DNA of 64,000 nt from Clostridia bacterium (GTDB lineage Bacteria; Bacillota; Clostridia; Lachnospirales; Cellulosilyticaceae), in the NCBI GenBank assembly GCA_029239755.1, contig JARBUI010000008.1, positions 1 through 64,000 on the forward strand, in the 5' to 3' direction. This document shows, in pieces, positions 1-7,177 of the stretch; within the stretch, counting starts at the first letter, position 1; each line of letters starts with the position of its first letter. Below the pieces are notes generated by a model. The model was not told the DNA's origin. It did not search any database and saw only the letters and a program-made list of their open reading frames with translations. The translations under genes were made by a program, and so were the position numbers.

Positions 1-4
1 ACGA

Positions 5-14
5 AACGTTATAT
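5..14 (+). other. Candidate cassette-end core (attC R'-like)
   Basis: The ten bases AACGTTATAT lie just upstream of the first gene and recur exactly at 15483-15492, again just upstream of a small single gene. The CGTT triplet core resembles the right-hand core of integron attC sites. The rest of the site would lie outside the window. This is inference from the shared sequence and position only. Confidence 0.3.
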
Positions 15-114
15 GCAATTCCCAACTTGAGTCACCTCATCTTGGGGCAATGTTTGAAAATCAGTTGTATTGGTGGTTAGGTTTATTTATGACAATAGTA
101 TTGGGAGGTTTGAT

Positions 115-627
115 ATGGATTGCAAAATACGTCCTTGGAGATTAGAAGATGCATCATGTCTTTCAGAAGCACTAAATAACAAAAAAATCCATGATAATTT
201 ACGTGATGGGTTGCCGTTTCCTTATACAGTTAGCGATGCACAAGAATATATCATGGCAATGTTGAACTCTGATATAGATAGAACCTACGCATTTGCTGTA
301 ACCATAGATGATAAAGTAGTAGGAAGTATTGGGGTTTTTCGTAAAGATAACATACACTTCCGAACCGCAGAACTAGGCTATTATATCGCTGAGTCATATT
401 GGGGTCAGGGAGCTGGAACAAGTGCTGTTAAACAAGCATGTCGCTACATTTTTGACAATACAGATATTATCCGGATTTATGCAGAGCCATTTGTTGACAA
501 TATTGCTTCTTGTCGTATCCTTGAAAAGTCCGGCTTTGTTTGTGAAGGAGTTTTGAGGAAAAACGCGGTCAAAAACGGAAAGATAATTGATATGAAAATG
601 TATTCTTTGATAGAAGAAAAAGACTAG
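115..627 (+). CDS. GNAT family N-acetyltransferase (RimJ-like)
   Basis: Probable cytoplasmic acyl-CoA-dependent N-acetyltransferase of 170 residues. Its sequence resembles the RimJ/RimL branch: an opening IRPWRLEDA segment, a beta-4 strand ending ELGYYIA, and the acetyl-CoA pyrophosphate-binding loop GQGAGT at about residues 97-102. ATG 115 is chosen because GGGAGG at 103-108 sits 6 bases upstream; the same frame is open from 70 but has no ribosome binding site there. The substrate cannot be told from sequence. It is the first of several unrelated single-gene units on the + strand separated by palindromic spacers, so it was probably acquired as a cassette. Confidence 0.85.
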   Translation: MDCKIRPWRLEDASCLSEALNNKKIHDNLRDGLPFPYTVSDAQEYIMAMLNSDIDRTYAFAVTIDDKVVGSIGVFRKDNIHFRTAELGYYIAESYWGQGAGTSAVKQACRYIFDNTDIIRIYAEPFVDNIASCRILEKSGFVCEGVLRKNAVKNGKIIDMKMYSLIEEKD

Positions 628-826
628 AAGGATAGAGAGTAGCATCTATGATTCTATAAAAGGTCAGCGGTCCATGGCTGGAACAGACTTGGTGGTGCTG
701 GAAACTGAGGCAAAGGCTGACACGTTCTGAGCAAATTTTGAAAGATTGACAATAAAATTTTAAGTATGTCATATAATGTCTATAACATGCAGCTAAATTG
801 GAATTTATTAAAGGAGGGTTTAAAAA
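628..826 (+). other. Spacer with inverted repeat and CGTT core
   Basis: The spacer contains GTCAGC (663-668) facing GCTGAC (716-721), a GGTGCTGGAA box near 692-701, and ACGTTCTGA directly after the right arm (722-730). The same box-then-CGTT order occurs at 1653-1689 and 3404-3428. A promoter for the next gene probably lies around 740-790, where TTGACA (747-752) is followed by TATAAT (774-779) at a long 21-base spacing. Confidence 0.4.
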
Positions 827-1339
827 ATGAGTGTATTTTTTTACGGTTGCATTACTATGGATGGATATCTTGCTGACAAAAACCATAATCTGGACTGGCT
901 TTATCAAACTGGTGCAATAGAAGAAACTGGTTATGAAAGCTTCTATAAAAGCATGGATATTACTATAATGGGCAAAAGAACATTTAATGAAATTAAAAAC
1001 ATAGAGAATATAGGCAGTCTTTATCCGACTACTAAAAATTATGTTTTTACACATGCTGAACGCTTATCAGTCAGGGAATTTATTCCTATGAATTGTGATG
1101 TTGTTGAATTTGTAAGGCAAATAGAGAGGAATAAAAATACTTGGATTGTTGGAGGAAACACAATATTAGCTCCGCTGTTAGATAATGACATGGTTGATAA
1201 TATAATAATACAGATTGCTCCTGTGTTATTGGGGATGGGAATACCATTATTTTCACAAAAAGAAGTATTGAAGCGATTTTACTTGAAAGAAGTAAAAAAA
1301 TATGGACAATTTGCAGAATTAATTTATAGTAAAATATAA
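827..1339 (+). CDS. Dihydrofolate reductase family protein (RibD C-terminal-like)
   Basis: A 170-residue protein of the RibD_C/dihydrofolate reductase-like fold, close in layout to Bacillus YwjB/YyaP. The opening strand with SMDGYLAD-like spacing (here TMDGYLAD, about residues 11-18), the IMGKRTF motif near 48-54 and the WIVGGN NAD(P)H-binding loop near 106-111 all fit. Family members are NADPH-dependent reductases, mostly of unknown substrate; it is not a clear housekeeping folA. AGGAGGG lies 9 bases before ATG 827. It stands alone between two palindrome-bearing spacers, like its neighbours. Confidence 0.85.
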   Translation: MSVFFYGCITMDGYLADKNHNLDWLYQTGAIEETGYESFYKSMDITIMGKRTFNEIKNIENIGSLYPTTKNYVFTHAERLSVREFIPMNCDVVEFVRQIERNKNTWIVGGNTILAPLLDNDMVDNIIIQIAPVLLGMGIPLFSQKEVLKRFYLKEVKKYGQFAELIYSKI

Positions 1340-1771
1340 TTCGTTCAGCTTCTCAAAATTCCTAGCATTTACTATAGGTTGATCATACAAATTTTAATTT
1401 ATCAATGAGATTATGAGTGAAAGGGTATTTTGAAAAATGATAATTTATAATTCAGGGTCGTATTATCCATGTTATGCAAATAGATTATAGGTAAGTAGAT
1501 AGGTGAACTTTAAGTCCCCGACGTTTAGTCCTACTCTAGCTTAGGGGTGCCTCGGCCATCTGATAACAATGCACTCAAGTTCGCTTTGCCTGTTTTGGGA
1601 CATCCCTTCGAAGAAGCAAAGCACATTTTTCAGCCCAAGATAAGAGCTATCTAGGGCTGGGAAACGTCTTGAGTTCGGAGACGTTCTACGACATATCATG
1701 CAAAGGTCGTTCCGACCTGATGCGGATGGAAAAACAAAAGTTACAAATTAAGAAGCTAAAGAGGGGATAAA
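1340..1771 (+). other. Long intergenic spacer holding a multi-hairpin element
   Basis: This 432-base gap has no convincing gene. Its second half is strongly structured. ACTCAAG (1573-1579) faces CTTGAGT (1668-1674) and encloses two hairpins, GCTTTGC/GCAAAGC (1583-1589, 1616-1622) and CAGCCC/GGGCTG (1631-1636, 1654-1659). ACGTTCTAC follows at 1681-1689 and a perfect small hairpin GGTCG-TTC-CGACC lies near 1706-1718. Part of it is repeated at 2822-2890. Confidence 0.6.
1586..1653 (+). repeat. Dispersed repeat, copy 1
   Basis: About 68 bases that align with 2822-2890 with only scattered mismatches and single-base gaps. Shared landmarks are GCCTG, GAAGAA, AAAGCACATT, TCAGCC and AAGATAAGA. It forms the inner part of the larger palindromic element 1573-1689. 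Copy 1 is the more complete one, since the right arm of its second hairpin continues to 1659. Confidence 0.7.
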
Positions 1772-2290
1772 ATGAATGCGTTTTTGATAGTGGTACCAAT
1801 TATTCTTATTAGGTATGGGCTTTTAAATGCGATAAACAAAGAAGCTCTTAAACGTGCGAGTTTCTTTGCTCCGCTAGTTGGAAGAGAAAAGGTAGCATTC
1901 TGGGTTTATCAAATTACAACCGCCTTTATCTTACTATATTTATTACTACTCAAGATAAAAACTGACTCCGAGTGGCTTTACATAGGTCTGATAATATATA
2001 GTTTAGGACTTATTTTATATGCCGTATCTATAGTAAATTATGCTAAGCCTAAAATGAACGGAATAAATTTAAATGGGTTATATCAGGTGTCACGCAACCC
2101 TATGTATGTTGCATATTTTATATGTTTCTTAGGGGGGGTATTTTTAACTCGTTCATGGGTATTGCTTGCATTATTATTAAGTTTTCAAATATCAGGACAC
2201 TGGATTATTCTTTCAGAAGAAAGATGGTGTATTAGGAAATTCGGAGAAGAATATATAAAATATATGAATAAAGTGAGACGTTATATTTGA
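1772..2290 (+). CDS. Isoprenylcysteine carboxyl methyltransferase-like membrane protein
   Basis: A 172-residue membrane protein with about four or five hydrophobic segments and the signature of the ICMT/phospholipid methyltransferase-like family: VSRNPMYVAYF near residues 109-119 and a C-terminal E-E-R-W-x-I-x-x-F-G-x-E-Y block (about 149-163) that binds S-adenosylmethionine in this fold. The substrate in bacteria is usually unknown; lipid or small-molecule methylation at the membrane is likely. AGAGGGG lies 7 bases upstream of the ATG. It is preceded by the multi-hairpin spacer and followed after 68 bases by a RidA gene. Confidence 0.8.
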   Translation: MNAFLIVVPIILIRYGLLNAINKEALKRASFFAPLVGREKVAFWVYQITTAFILLYLLLLKIKTDSEWLYIGLIIYSLGLILYAVSIVNYAKPKMNGINLNGLYQVSRNPMYVAYFICFLGGVFLTRSWVLLALLLSFQISGHWIILSEERWCIRKFGEEYIKYMNKVRRYI

Positions 2291-2358
2291 TAGTTATGAT
2301 ATACTCAATTATTCAAGCGATAGTAATGATTTTTATATAACTGTAGGCGGAGGATTAC

Positions 2359-2724
2359 ATGAGAGAAATTAAAAGAAGTGATATAAATGACGAATGGGCA
2401 CATTCTGGAATTGTCGAGGCTGGCGATTTTGTTTTCATAAGTTATTGTGTAGGCAACATTGGTCAGTCTATTGAAAATCAAATTAATGGTGCATTTGACC
2501 ACTTGAATAATCGATTGAAATCAATCGGTTTAACTTTAGAATCAGTTGTAAAAATTGACTGCTTGTTTAGAGATGTTTGGAATATACCTGTGATGGAAAA
2601 GATAATCAAAGAAAGATTTAAAGGTAAATATCCCGCCCGAAAATCAATACAAACAGAATTTGCTCATCATGGCGGACAAGATGGGCTTCAGTTTCAACTT
2701 GATGCCATAGCATTTAAAGGGTAA
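2359..2724 (+). CDS. RidA/YjgF/YER057c/UK114 family protein
   Basis: A 121-residue RidA-superfamily protein, the usual length for this trimeric fold. The archetypal enzyme hydrolyses reactive enamine/imine intermediates. The catalytic arginine of RidA aligns with the Arg in YPARKS (near residue 93). The acidic residue before AIA is Asp (LDAIAF) where archetypal RidA has Glu, so this may belong to a divergent Rid subgroup. GGCGGAGG precedes the ATG by 5 bases. The spacer behind it carries the second copy of a dispersed repeat. Confidence 0.8.
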   Translation: MREIKRSDINDEWAHSGIVEAGDFVFISYCVGNIGQSIENQINGAFDHLNNRLKSIGLTLESVVKIDCLFRDVWNIPVMEKIIKERFKGKYPARKSIQTEFAHHGGQDGLQFQLDAIAFKG

Positions 2725-2821
2725 GGCCTCATAAACATAGTCTATACACAGAAGAAAATTAACATTCTTTAAGTATTCGAATCAAGAGGTTTATGGAAAT
2801 GATGTTTAAGGGGGCCATTCA

Positions 2822-2890
2822 CGCCTGCTTTTGAGTCATACCTTGGAAGAAGCCAAAGCACATTCCTCAGCCTAAGATAAGAACTATCTG
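2822..2890 (+). repeat. Dispersed repeat, copy 2, abutting a truncated gene
   Basis: Second copy of the element at 1586-1653. It retains the first hairpin (GCTTT/AAAGC) but stops at GAACTATCTG, before the right arm of the second hairpin. The following sequence is in-frame coding DNA of a protein that lacks its start. The junction near 2890 therefore looks like a deletion or recombination point. Confidence 0.65.
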
Positions 2891-3328
2891 TTTTATTCAT
2901 TTTGTGACTACCTACATTTTGATAAAGATACAGCGTTGAAATTATCATGTGGTTTTGGGGCTGGAATAAGTCGCAAAGAGGAGGTTTGTGGTGCTGTTTC
3001 AGGTGGAATTATGGTTATAGGGATGATATACGGAAGAGGAGAAAATCAAGATCGATCTTTAACTGAGCTTACATATCAAACGACAACAGAATTATTGGAT
3101 AAATTCACTGAAAAACAAGGAACATTCATTTGTCGAAGATTACTTGGAGATTGTGAATTGACAACTCCAGAGGGGCAAAATGAGTTTAAGGAAAAAGACT
3201 TACTGAACAAGGTTTGTAAGGAATGTGTAAGAAATGTAGTCGAAATTATTGAAGATATTGTTGATAAAAGGAACGAAGTATTCAAAGAGGAGCCAGCCCA
3301 TCATCGTAATGTGGAGAGGTCAGAGTGA
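2876..3328 (+). pseudogene. 5'-truncated C_GCAxxG_C_C family protein
   Basis: The frame open from 2876 encodes a protein of the C_GCAxxG_C_C family (putative redox-active or iron-binding, function not established). The body is well preserved: a GFGAG segment, EVCGAVSGG, and a Cys-rich tail with C-R-R-L-L-G-x-C and V-C-x-x-C. Family members normally start with 25-30 further residues holding a conserved N-C-A-Q segment. Here these are missing and replaced by repeat sequence at 2822-2890. There is no ATG or ribosome binding site; TTG 2936 is the first possible start and is unsupported. Loss of the 5' end by recombination at the repeat is the simplest reading. Confidence 0.65.
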
Positions 3329-3330
3329 TG

Positions 3331-3429
3331 CTAATAAAGGCGGCTTAGTATTTCGTATAATAAGTTGATTTCAGTGCGCTCCGCACACCCACTCATGCTT
3401 CGAGGGGGCTGGAATCACAGGCGTTAGCT
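3331..3429 (+). other. attC-like recombination site (best candidate)
   Basis: Directly after the stop codon at 3328, TGCTAAT (3331-3337) faces GTTAGCT (3423-3429); its reverse complement AGCTAAC matches at 5 of 7 positions. Inside lie TGATTTCAG (3368-3376) facing CTGGAATCA (3409-3417), 8 of 9 matching, and an inner hairpin GTGCG/CGCAC (3374-3386). Order, length (99 bases) and placement just behind an ORF match the layout of an integron attC site. Function is inferred. Confidence 0.45.
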
Positions 3430-3468
3430 GACATAAATTACTTTCTATTTGAAATGAGGGGGAGTTTT

Positions 3469-4029
3469 ATGGAAAATAAATATCAATTTGAGACCTTAAG
3501 ATTAAGGTTCAGACAGTGGGAAGAGGAAGACAAAATTCCATTCGCGAGGATGAATGCAAATATTAAAGTAATGGAGTACTTTCCGAGTATGTTAACTTCA
3601 GAACAATCTGATGAGCTCATTACTAGAATCAGTAATCACTTCAAAGACCATGGATATGGACTTTGGGCAGTTGAGCTTAAAGAAACAAATGAGTTTATAG
3701 GCTTTATTGGTTTTTTAAATGCAACTTTTGAATCATCTTTCACGCCATGTATTGAGATTGGATGGAGAATAGATGATAAGTTTTGGAATAAAGGGTATGC
3801 GACAGAAGGCGCAAGCGCATGTTTAGAATATGGGTTTAATACGTTAAAAATGAAAGAAATATATTCATTCACATCACAATTGAATAAGAGATCAATTAAT
3901 GTCATGAAAAAAATTGGATTAGAAGAAAAAGGTGTATTCTATCACCCACGAATAGAGGAAGGTAATCCTTTAAGGTTACATGTGCTGTATAAGATTGATA
4001 AGAAAAAATTTGATAAAGTTTATGTGTAA
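3469..4029 (+). CDS. GNAT family N-acetyltransferase (RimJ/RimL-like)
   Basis: A 186-residue acetyltransferase of the RimJ/RimL group. The sequence opens with a LRLRFRQW strand, has EIGWRIDDKFWNKGYATEG near residues 103-121 (the acetyl-CoA loop is NKGYATEG) and ends with the N-x-x-S-I-N-V-M-K-K-I-G motif near 142-153 seen in protein- or small-molecule-acylating members. ATG 3469 is preceded by GAGGGGGAG; the upstream ATG at 3454 lies inside this ribosome binding site region and is less likely. The gene begins right behind the attC-like site at 3331-3429. Confidence 0.85.
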   Translation: MENKYQFETLRLRFRQWEEEDKIPFARMNANIKVMEYFPSMLTSEQSDELITRISNHFKDHGYGLWAVELKETNEFIGFIGFLNATFESSFTPCIEIGWRIDDKFWNKGYATEGASACLEYGFNTLKMKEIYSFTSQLNKRSINVMKKIGLEEKGVFYHPRIEEGNPLRLHVLYKIDKKKFDKVYV

Positions 4030-4131
4030 TGGAAGAGTTCCGTAATTTACATCAGTTTATAATGTTTTCTCTATAGCAGCATTAAGTGTTGATAATGGGG
4101 AAGTGATTGAGATAATGGAGGAAATAATGAT

Positions 4132-4596
4132 ATGAAATATTCATGTACTGTTATATCAGTGAGCGATATTAATAACGCAAGAAAATTTTATGAGGATTTG
4201 TTCGGACTTGAATTATACCAAGACTATGGGATAAACATTTCATTTACTTGTGGACTGTCACTACAGCAAGAATTTGATTGGCTTGTAAATCTCCCGAAAG
4301 AAAAAGTCCTGAAGGAGTCCAACAACATTGAGTTGTGCTTTGAGGAGGAAAGATTTGATGATTTCCTGAAGAAGCTGGAACAGTATGGGAATATCAAATA
4401 TTTGGGCAATGTTATAGAACATAGTTGGGGGCAACGTGTCATAAGATTTTATGATTTAGATGGACATATTATCGAAGTTGGAGAGTCCATGAAAAAAGTT
4501 ATTAATCGTTTTCTTGCTGACAAATGGTCTATGGAAGAAATCTCTAAAAAAATGGGTGCTTCTGTATCAGATTTAGAAAAGCTGCTAAACAGTTAA
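4132..4596 (+). CDS. VOC superfamily (glyoxalase/bleomycin resistance-like) protein
   Basis: A 154-residue vicinal-oxygen-chelate fold protein made of two beta-alpha-beta-beta-beta halves: ISVSDINNARKFYEDLFGL near residues 9-27 and the second half ending YDLDGHIIEVGE near 107-118. The Glu in IIEVGE is a metal ligand in many members. A helical tail (about 120-154, WSMEEISKKMGAS) is additional to the fold and resembles a helix-turn-helix-like end. Substrate unknown. GGAGG lies about 9 bases before the ATG. Surrounding genes are unrelated, fitting a single-gene cassette. Confidence 0.8.
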   Translation: MKYSCTVISVSDINNARKFYEDLFGLELYQDYGINISFTCGLSLQQEFDWLVNLPKEKVLKESNNIELCFEEERFDDFLKKLEQYGNIKYLGNVIEHSWGQRVIRFYDLDGHIIEVGESMKKVINRFLADKWSMEEISKKMGASVSDLEKLLNS

Positions 4597-4702
4597 ACTT
4601 ACCCTTTTGTTGTATTACGAGTAACAATCGTTATGCAAAATAATTAATTCGGAAGCAACTATGAGGGCAGTAAAAAAAAGAAATAATTTGGGAGATAGTT
4701 TG

Positions 4703-5143
4703 ATGAGAAAAAAATATTGGTTGGTTTTAGTGTTGATAGTATTTATTTCAGTGGGGTGTACGAAAGAGAAAATTGTAACATCAAGATTGGAACCCATGAA
4801 TATCAAGAAACTTAGCCATGAGCTGAAGGCTTGTGTTGATAGGCGTATCGGGGATAACGGAATATACCAATTACATACAAGTAATGGAAATCAATATTTA
4901 TTTTTAAATGGAAGTAATGTAGTGCAAGGTGAAGAGGAAGCTTATTATGAGAATATTAAGATAGAAGATGACAAGAATATTGCAAAAATATATTTTAATG
5001 AGTTGTATACTGCAGATTACCAAGATAAAGAACTAGAGAGTATGAAACTATACAAGATCCTCTTGAAAGATACAATAAATTCAATAGGTATATATAAGAA
5101 TGGTAAGGAAACATATTTTGACAGTATAGATATTGTGGAATAA
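4703..5143 (+). CDS. Small hypothetical lipoprotein
   Basis: A 146-residue protein with a short basic start (MRKKYW), a hydrophobic stretch and a lipobox-like ISVGC at about residues 14-18, so it is probably a lipoprotein anchored outside the membrane. The mature part is about 125 mostly polar residues, without a domain I recognise. ATG 4703 follows GGGAGA by 8 bases; a longer frame from 4661 would place a charged stretch ahead of the signal peptide and is unlikely. The preceding spacer contains CGTTATGC near 4629, another possible cassette core. Confidence 0.6.
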   Translation: MRKKYWLVLVLIVFISVGCTKEKIVTSRLEPMNIKKLSHELKACVDRRIGDNGIYQLHTSNGNQYLFLNGSNVVQGEEEAYYENIKIEDDKNIAKIYFNELYTADYQDKELESMKLYKILLKDTINSIGIYKNGKETYFDSIDIVE

Positions 5144-5266
5144 TGATATCTCCATTCACTGCACACATCCTTCACTGGTGCAAGCACCGCTAAGAAGAAG
5201 GACGCTGTGGGTACAGTTCAGCGGTAGAATTATTGTATATTTTAAATTGACAAGGAGTGTATCAAT
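5144..5266 (+). repeat. Palindromic spacer, dispersed repeat family 2 copy 1
   Basis: The segment 5194-5233 (GAAGAAG ... GTACAGTTCAG ... GAATTATTG) aligns with 5732-5776 in the next spacer. Here GGTGCAAGCACC forms a small hairpin near 5178-5189, and ACCGCT faces AGCGGT around 5186-5225. Such a repeat behind two successive unrelated genes suggests a shared insertion or cassette-end element. Confidence 0.55.
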
Positions 5267-5686
5267 ATGAGAGATGCAGAGAAAACAATAGGTAATTTAA
5301 TAGATAAGGCAACCGTTTCTTTTATTAGTTCTGTAGACAGCGAAGGGTTTCCAAATATGAAAGCTATGTTGCCGCCACGAAAAAGAGAAGGAATAAAACA
5401 TTTGTATTTTACTACAAACACCTCATCTATGAGAGTCGAACAGTATAAAGAAAACCCAAAAGCATGCGTGTATTTCTGTGATAAGCGGTTTTTCAGAGGA
5501 GCCATGCTGAAGGGTATTATGGAAGTACTTGAAGATAGCTATACTAAGGAAATGATTTGGCGCGATGGAGATACAATGTATTATCCTTTAGGTGTAACAG
5601 ATCCTGATTACTGTGTTCTAAGGTTTACAGCACATAATGGACGGTTTTACAGTAGTTTTAAATCAGAAAATTTTCAGGTTGATTAA
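5267..5686 (+). CDS. Pyridoxamine 5'-phosphate oxidase family (FMN-binding split barrel) protein
   Basis: A 139-residue split-barrel protein of the general-stress/PNPOx-like group. FISSVDSEGFPNMKAM near residues 19-34 and IKHLYFTTNTSSMRVEQYKENPKACVYF near 44-71 match the first strands and the FMN-contacting helix of this family. It probably binds flavin (FMN or F420-like) and reduces an unknown small molecule; it lacks the features of true PdxH. Ribosome binding site AAGGAG lies 8 bases upstream. It is flanked on both sides by copies of the same palindromic repeat. Confidence 0.8.
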   Translation: MRDAEKTIGNLIDKATVSFISSVDSEGFPNMKAMLPPRKREGIKHLYFTTNTSSMRVEQYKENPKACVYFCDKRFFRGAMLKGIMEVLEDSYTKEMIWRDGDTMYYPLGVTDPDYCVLRFTAHNGRFYSSFKSENFQVD

Positions 5687-5731
5687 AGCGCCATAATCTT
5701 TCTGTTTTATGCGTTAGTGGTTGTACACTAC

Positions 5732-5776
5732 GAAGAAGGGCACTGTAGGTACAGTTCAGAGGTGCTGGAACTATGG
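5732..5776 (+). repeat. Dispersed repeat family 2, copy 2
   Basis: Aligns with 5194-5233: GAAGAAG, GTACAGTTCAG and a final GAA.TATTG/GAACTATGG are shared with a few substitutions. It lies a similar distance behind the preceding stop codon as copy 1. Confidence 0.55.
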
Positions 5777-5878
5777 TGAAGTTAAATGAAATTTCAGTTC
5801 AATATTTAAGCAATTTAAGTGTGTATGGATTTATTGAGAAATGGGGTTAGAAAAAGTACAGTAAAGGTTATCATATAG

Positions 5879-5986
5879 ATAGAAGAAGAAATAGACCTGT
5901 GGACAAAAGAATTCAAGAAATACTTTATAGTGAAACAAGTCAAATGTTATGAAGATGCAGCAATGGCTCTGAAACAGGATGAATGA
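5879..5986 (+). pseudogene. C-terminal remnant of an unidentified gene
   Basis: A frame open from 5879 to the TGA at 5984-5986 encodes about 35 residues of ordinary soluble-protein character (EEIDLWTKEFKKYF, then a C-terminal QVKCYEDAAMALKQDE). It has no start codon or ribosome binding site and is closed by a stop just upstream. It looks like the tail of a former gene; the family is not recognised. Confidence 0.3.
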
Positions 5987-6078
5987 GCTATTTAAAGAGG
6001 AGTTTAGGGTATTGAAAAAATGAATAGATTTATAGGGGATACAATGTGTTGTTTAATTAAATAGTCTATGGGGGAAAT

Positions 6079-6531
6079 ATGGAAATCGTGTATACTGATG
6101 GAACAGATAGAGATTTTGTAGAACTATGTAAGATGTTAGATGATAATCTTAATGAAATTGTGGGGGGAGAGAAACAAAGAGAACAGTATATTCAATATAA
6201 TACATTAGCAGATATTCATGATGTGATATTGATTTATCATGATAAAGTACCAGTTGCTTGTGCAAGTTTTAAGTTTTATGATGAGGATACAGCTGAAATA
6301 AAAAGAGTATTTGTGCGTAGAGAATATCGTGGTAAGGGTATATCAAAACAATTAATGAGTATATTGGAAAAAAGAGCCAAAGATAAAGGATTCTCTAAGT
6401 TAATATTAGAAACGGGGTCCCCTTTAATTGAAGCAATAGCTCTATATAGAAAAATGAATTACGAAGTTACTGAAAACTATGGACAGTATAAGGATATGCA
6501 GGAGTCAATATGTATGCAGAAGAGTATTTAA
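6079..6531 (+). CDS. GNAT family N-acetyltransferase
   Basis: A 150-residue single-domain GNAT enzyme. The core VFVRREYRGKGISKQLMSILEKRAKDKG spans about residues 77-103, with R-x-x-G-K-G as the acetyl-CoA loop. A typical C-terminal LYRKMNYEVTENYGQY block follows, as in small MarR-fused or stand-alone acetyltransferases. Acceptor unknown. GGGGGAAAT precedes the ATG. It is followed after 44 bases by a gene for a membrane-anchored protein. Confidence 0.85.
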   Translation: MEIVYTDGTDRDFVELCKMLDDNLNEIVGGEKQREQYIQYNTLADIHDVILIYHDKVPVACASFKFYDEDTAEIKRVFVRREYRGKGISKQLMSILEKRAKDKGFSKLILETGSPLIEAIALYRKMNYEVTENYGQYKDMQESICMQKSI

Positions 6532-6575
6532 ATAAGTATTTATATATTTAATTATCAAGGGGTGTGAGGGGAAGT

Positions 6576-7091
6576 ATGAGGTATAAAAAAGGGCAAATGC
6601 TTCTATTGATTCTGATTTTTGTTCTGCTGCTAAGTGTATTACGATTAGGAGGAATTATTAATTTTAATCTCTATAGTTCAAGTATTAATTCAAATCAAAC
6701 CGCATCAATTGCAAACTCAAAAAAATCGGGGAGTTATAGAATTGAATTTGAATATAACAACGAAAAGATATATACACATACTATTATGAATGACAATGAA
6801 GAACTTGTTCCAGTTATTGTGAAAATAGAAGAGTATCATTTCAATGGTAATTATTTTATGCCATTCTTTAAAAAGTTCACAGCTACATATAAGTGTACCT
6901 TTAAGACGTCCAATATGAGTAATAATAATGTTTTTACCGAGGAAAATCAAATAAGCGGTGAAGTTGAAGGGACAGTCGTATCTGAAATAAAGGGAATTTG
7001 TTCGATTAAAAAAGCAAAGGATCTAGCGATAGAAAAGGCATTTAGCTCTATGAAGGACTATGTTATTAATAGTATCAGTAAGCAGGAATAA
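6576..7091 (+). CDS. Hypothetical protein with N-terminal membrane anchor
   Basis: A 171-residue protein with one hydrophobic segment at about residues 7-28 (LLLILIFVLLLSVLRLGG) and a polar, probably extracytoplasmic remainder rich in beta-type sequence. No lipobox and no recognised domain. ATG 6576 follows GGGGAAG; an upstream in-frame GTG at 6564 is possible. It could be a single-pass membrane protein or a secreted protein with an uncleaved signal. Function unknown. Confidence 0.6.
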   Translation: MRYKKGQMLLLILIFVLLLSVLRLGGIINFNLYSSSINSNQTASIANSKKSGSYRIEFEYNNEKIYTHTIMNDNEELVPVIVKIEEYHFNGNYFMPFFKKFTATYKCTFKTSNMSNNNVFTEENQISGEVEGTVVSEIKGICSIKKAKDLAIEKAFSSMKDYVINSISKQE

Positions 7092-7177
7092 TCTCCATTT
7101 AATACTATATGGAAGGCTGAACTGAAGCTAATAAATTGTTTAGGTGACACGCGGTCTAGTTTAAAAGAGAGGTAAAT

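Larger units (their letters stand above)
5687..6078 (+). other. Spacer with repeat family 2 copy 2 and a gene remnant
   Basis: This 392-base gap starts with TAGTG/CACTA (5716-5730) and the repeat copy 5732-5776, including GGTGCTGGAA (5761-5770) as seen at 692-701. It then contains the coding remnant at 5879-5986. No complete gene or clear promoter is visible in the rest. Confidence 0.5.

Noticed and set aside
7092-7177. Cassette-end site ahead of the EFR1 gene
   Set aside because: GTTTAGG is present but no matching inverse core lies behind the previous stop codon, so the spacer does not support a claim.
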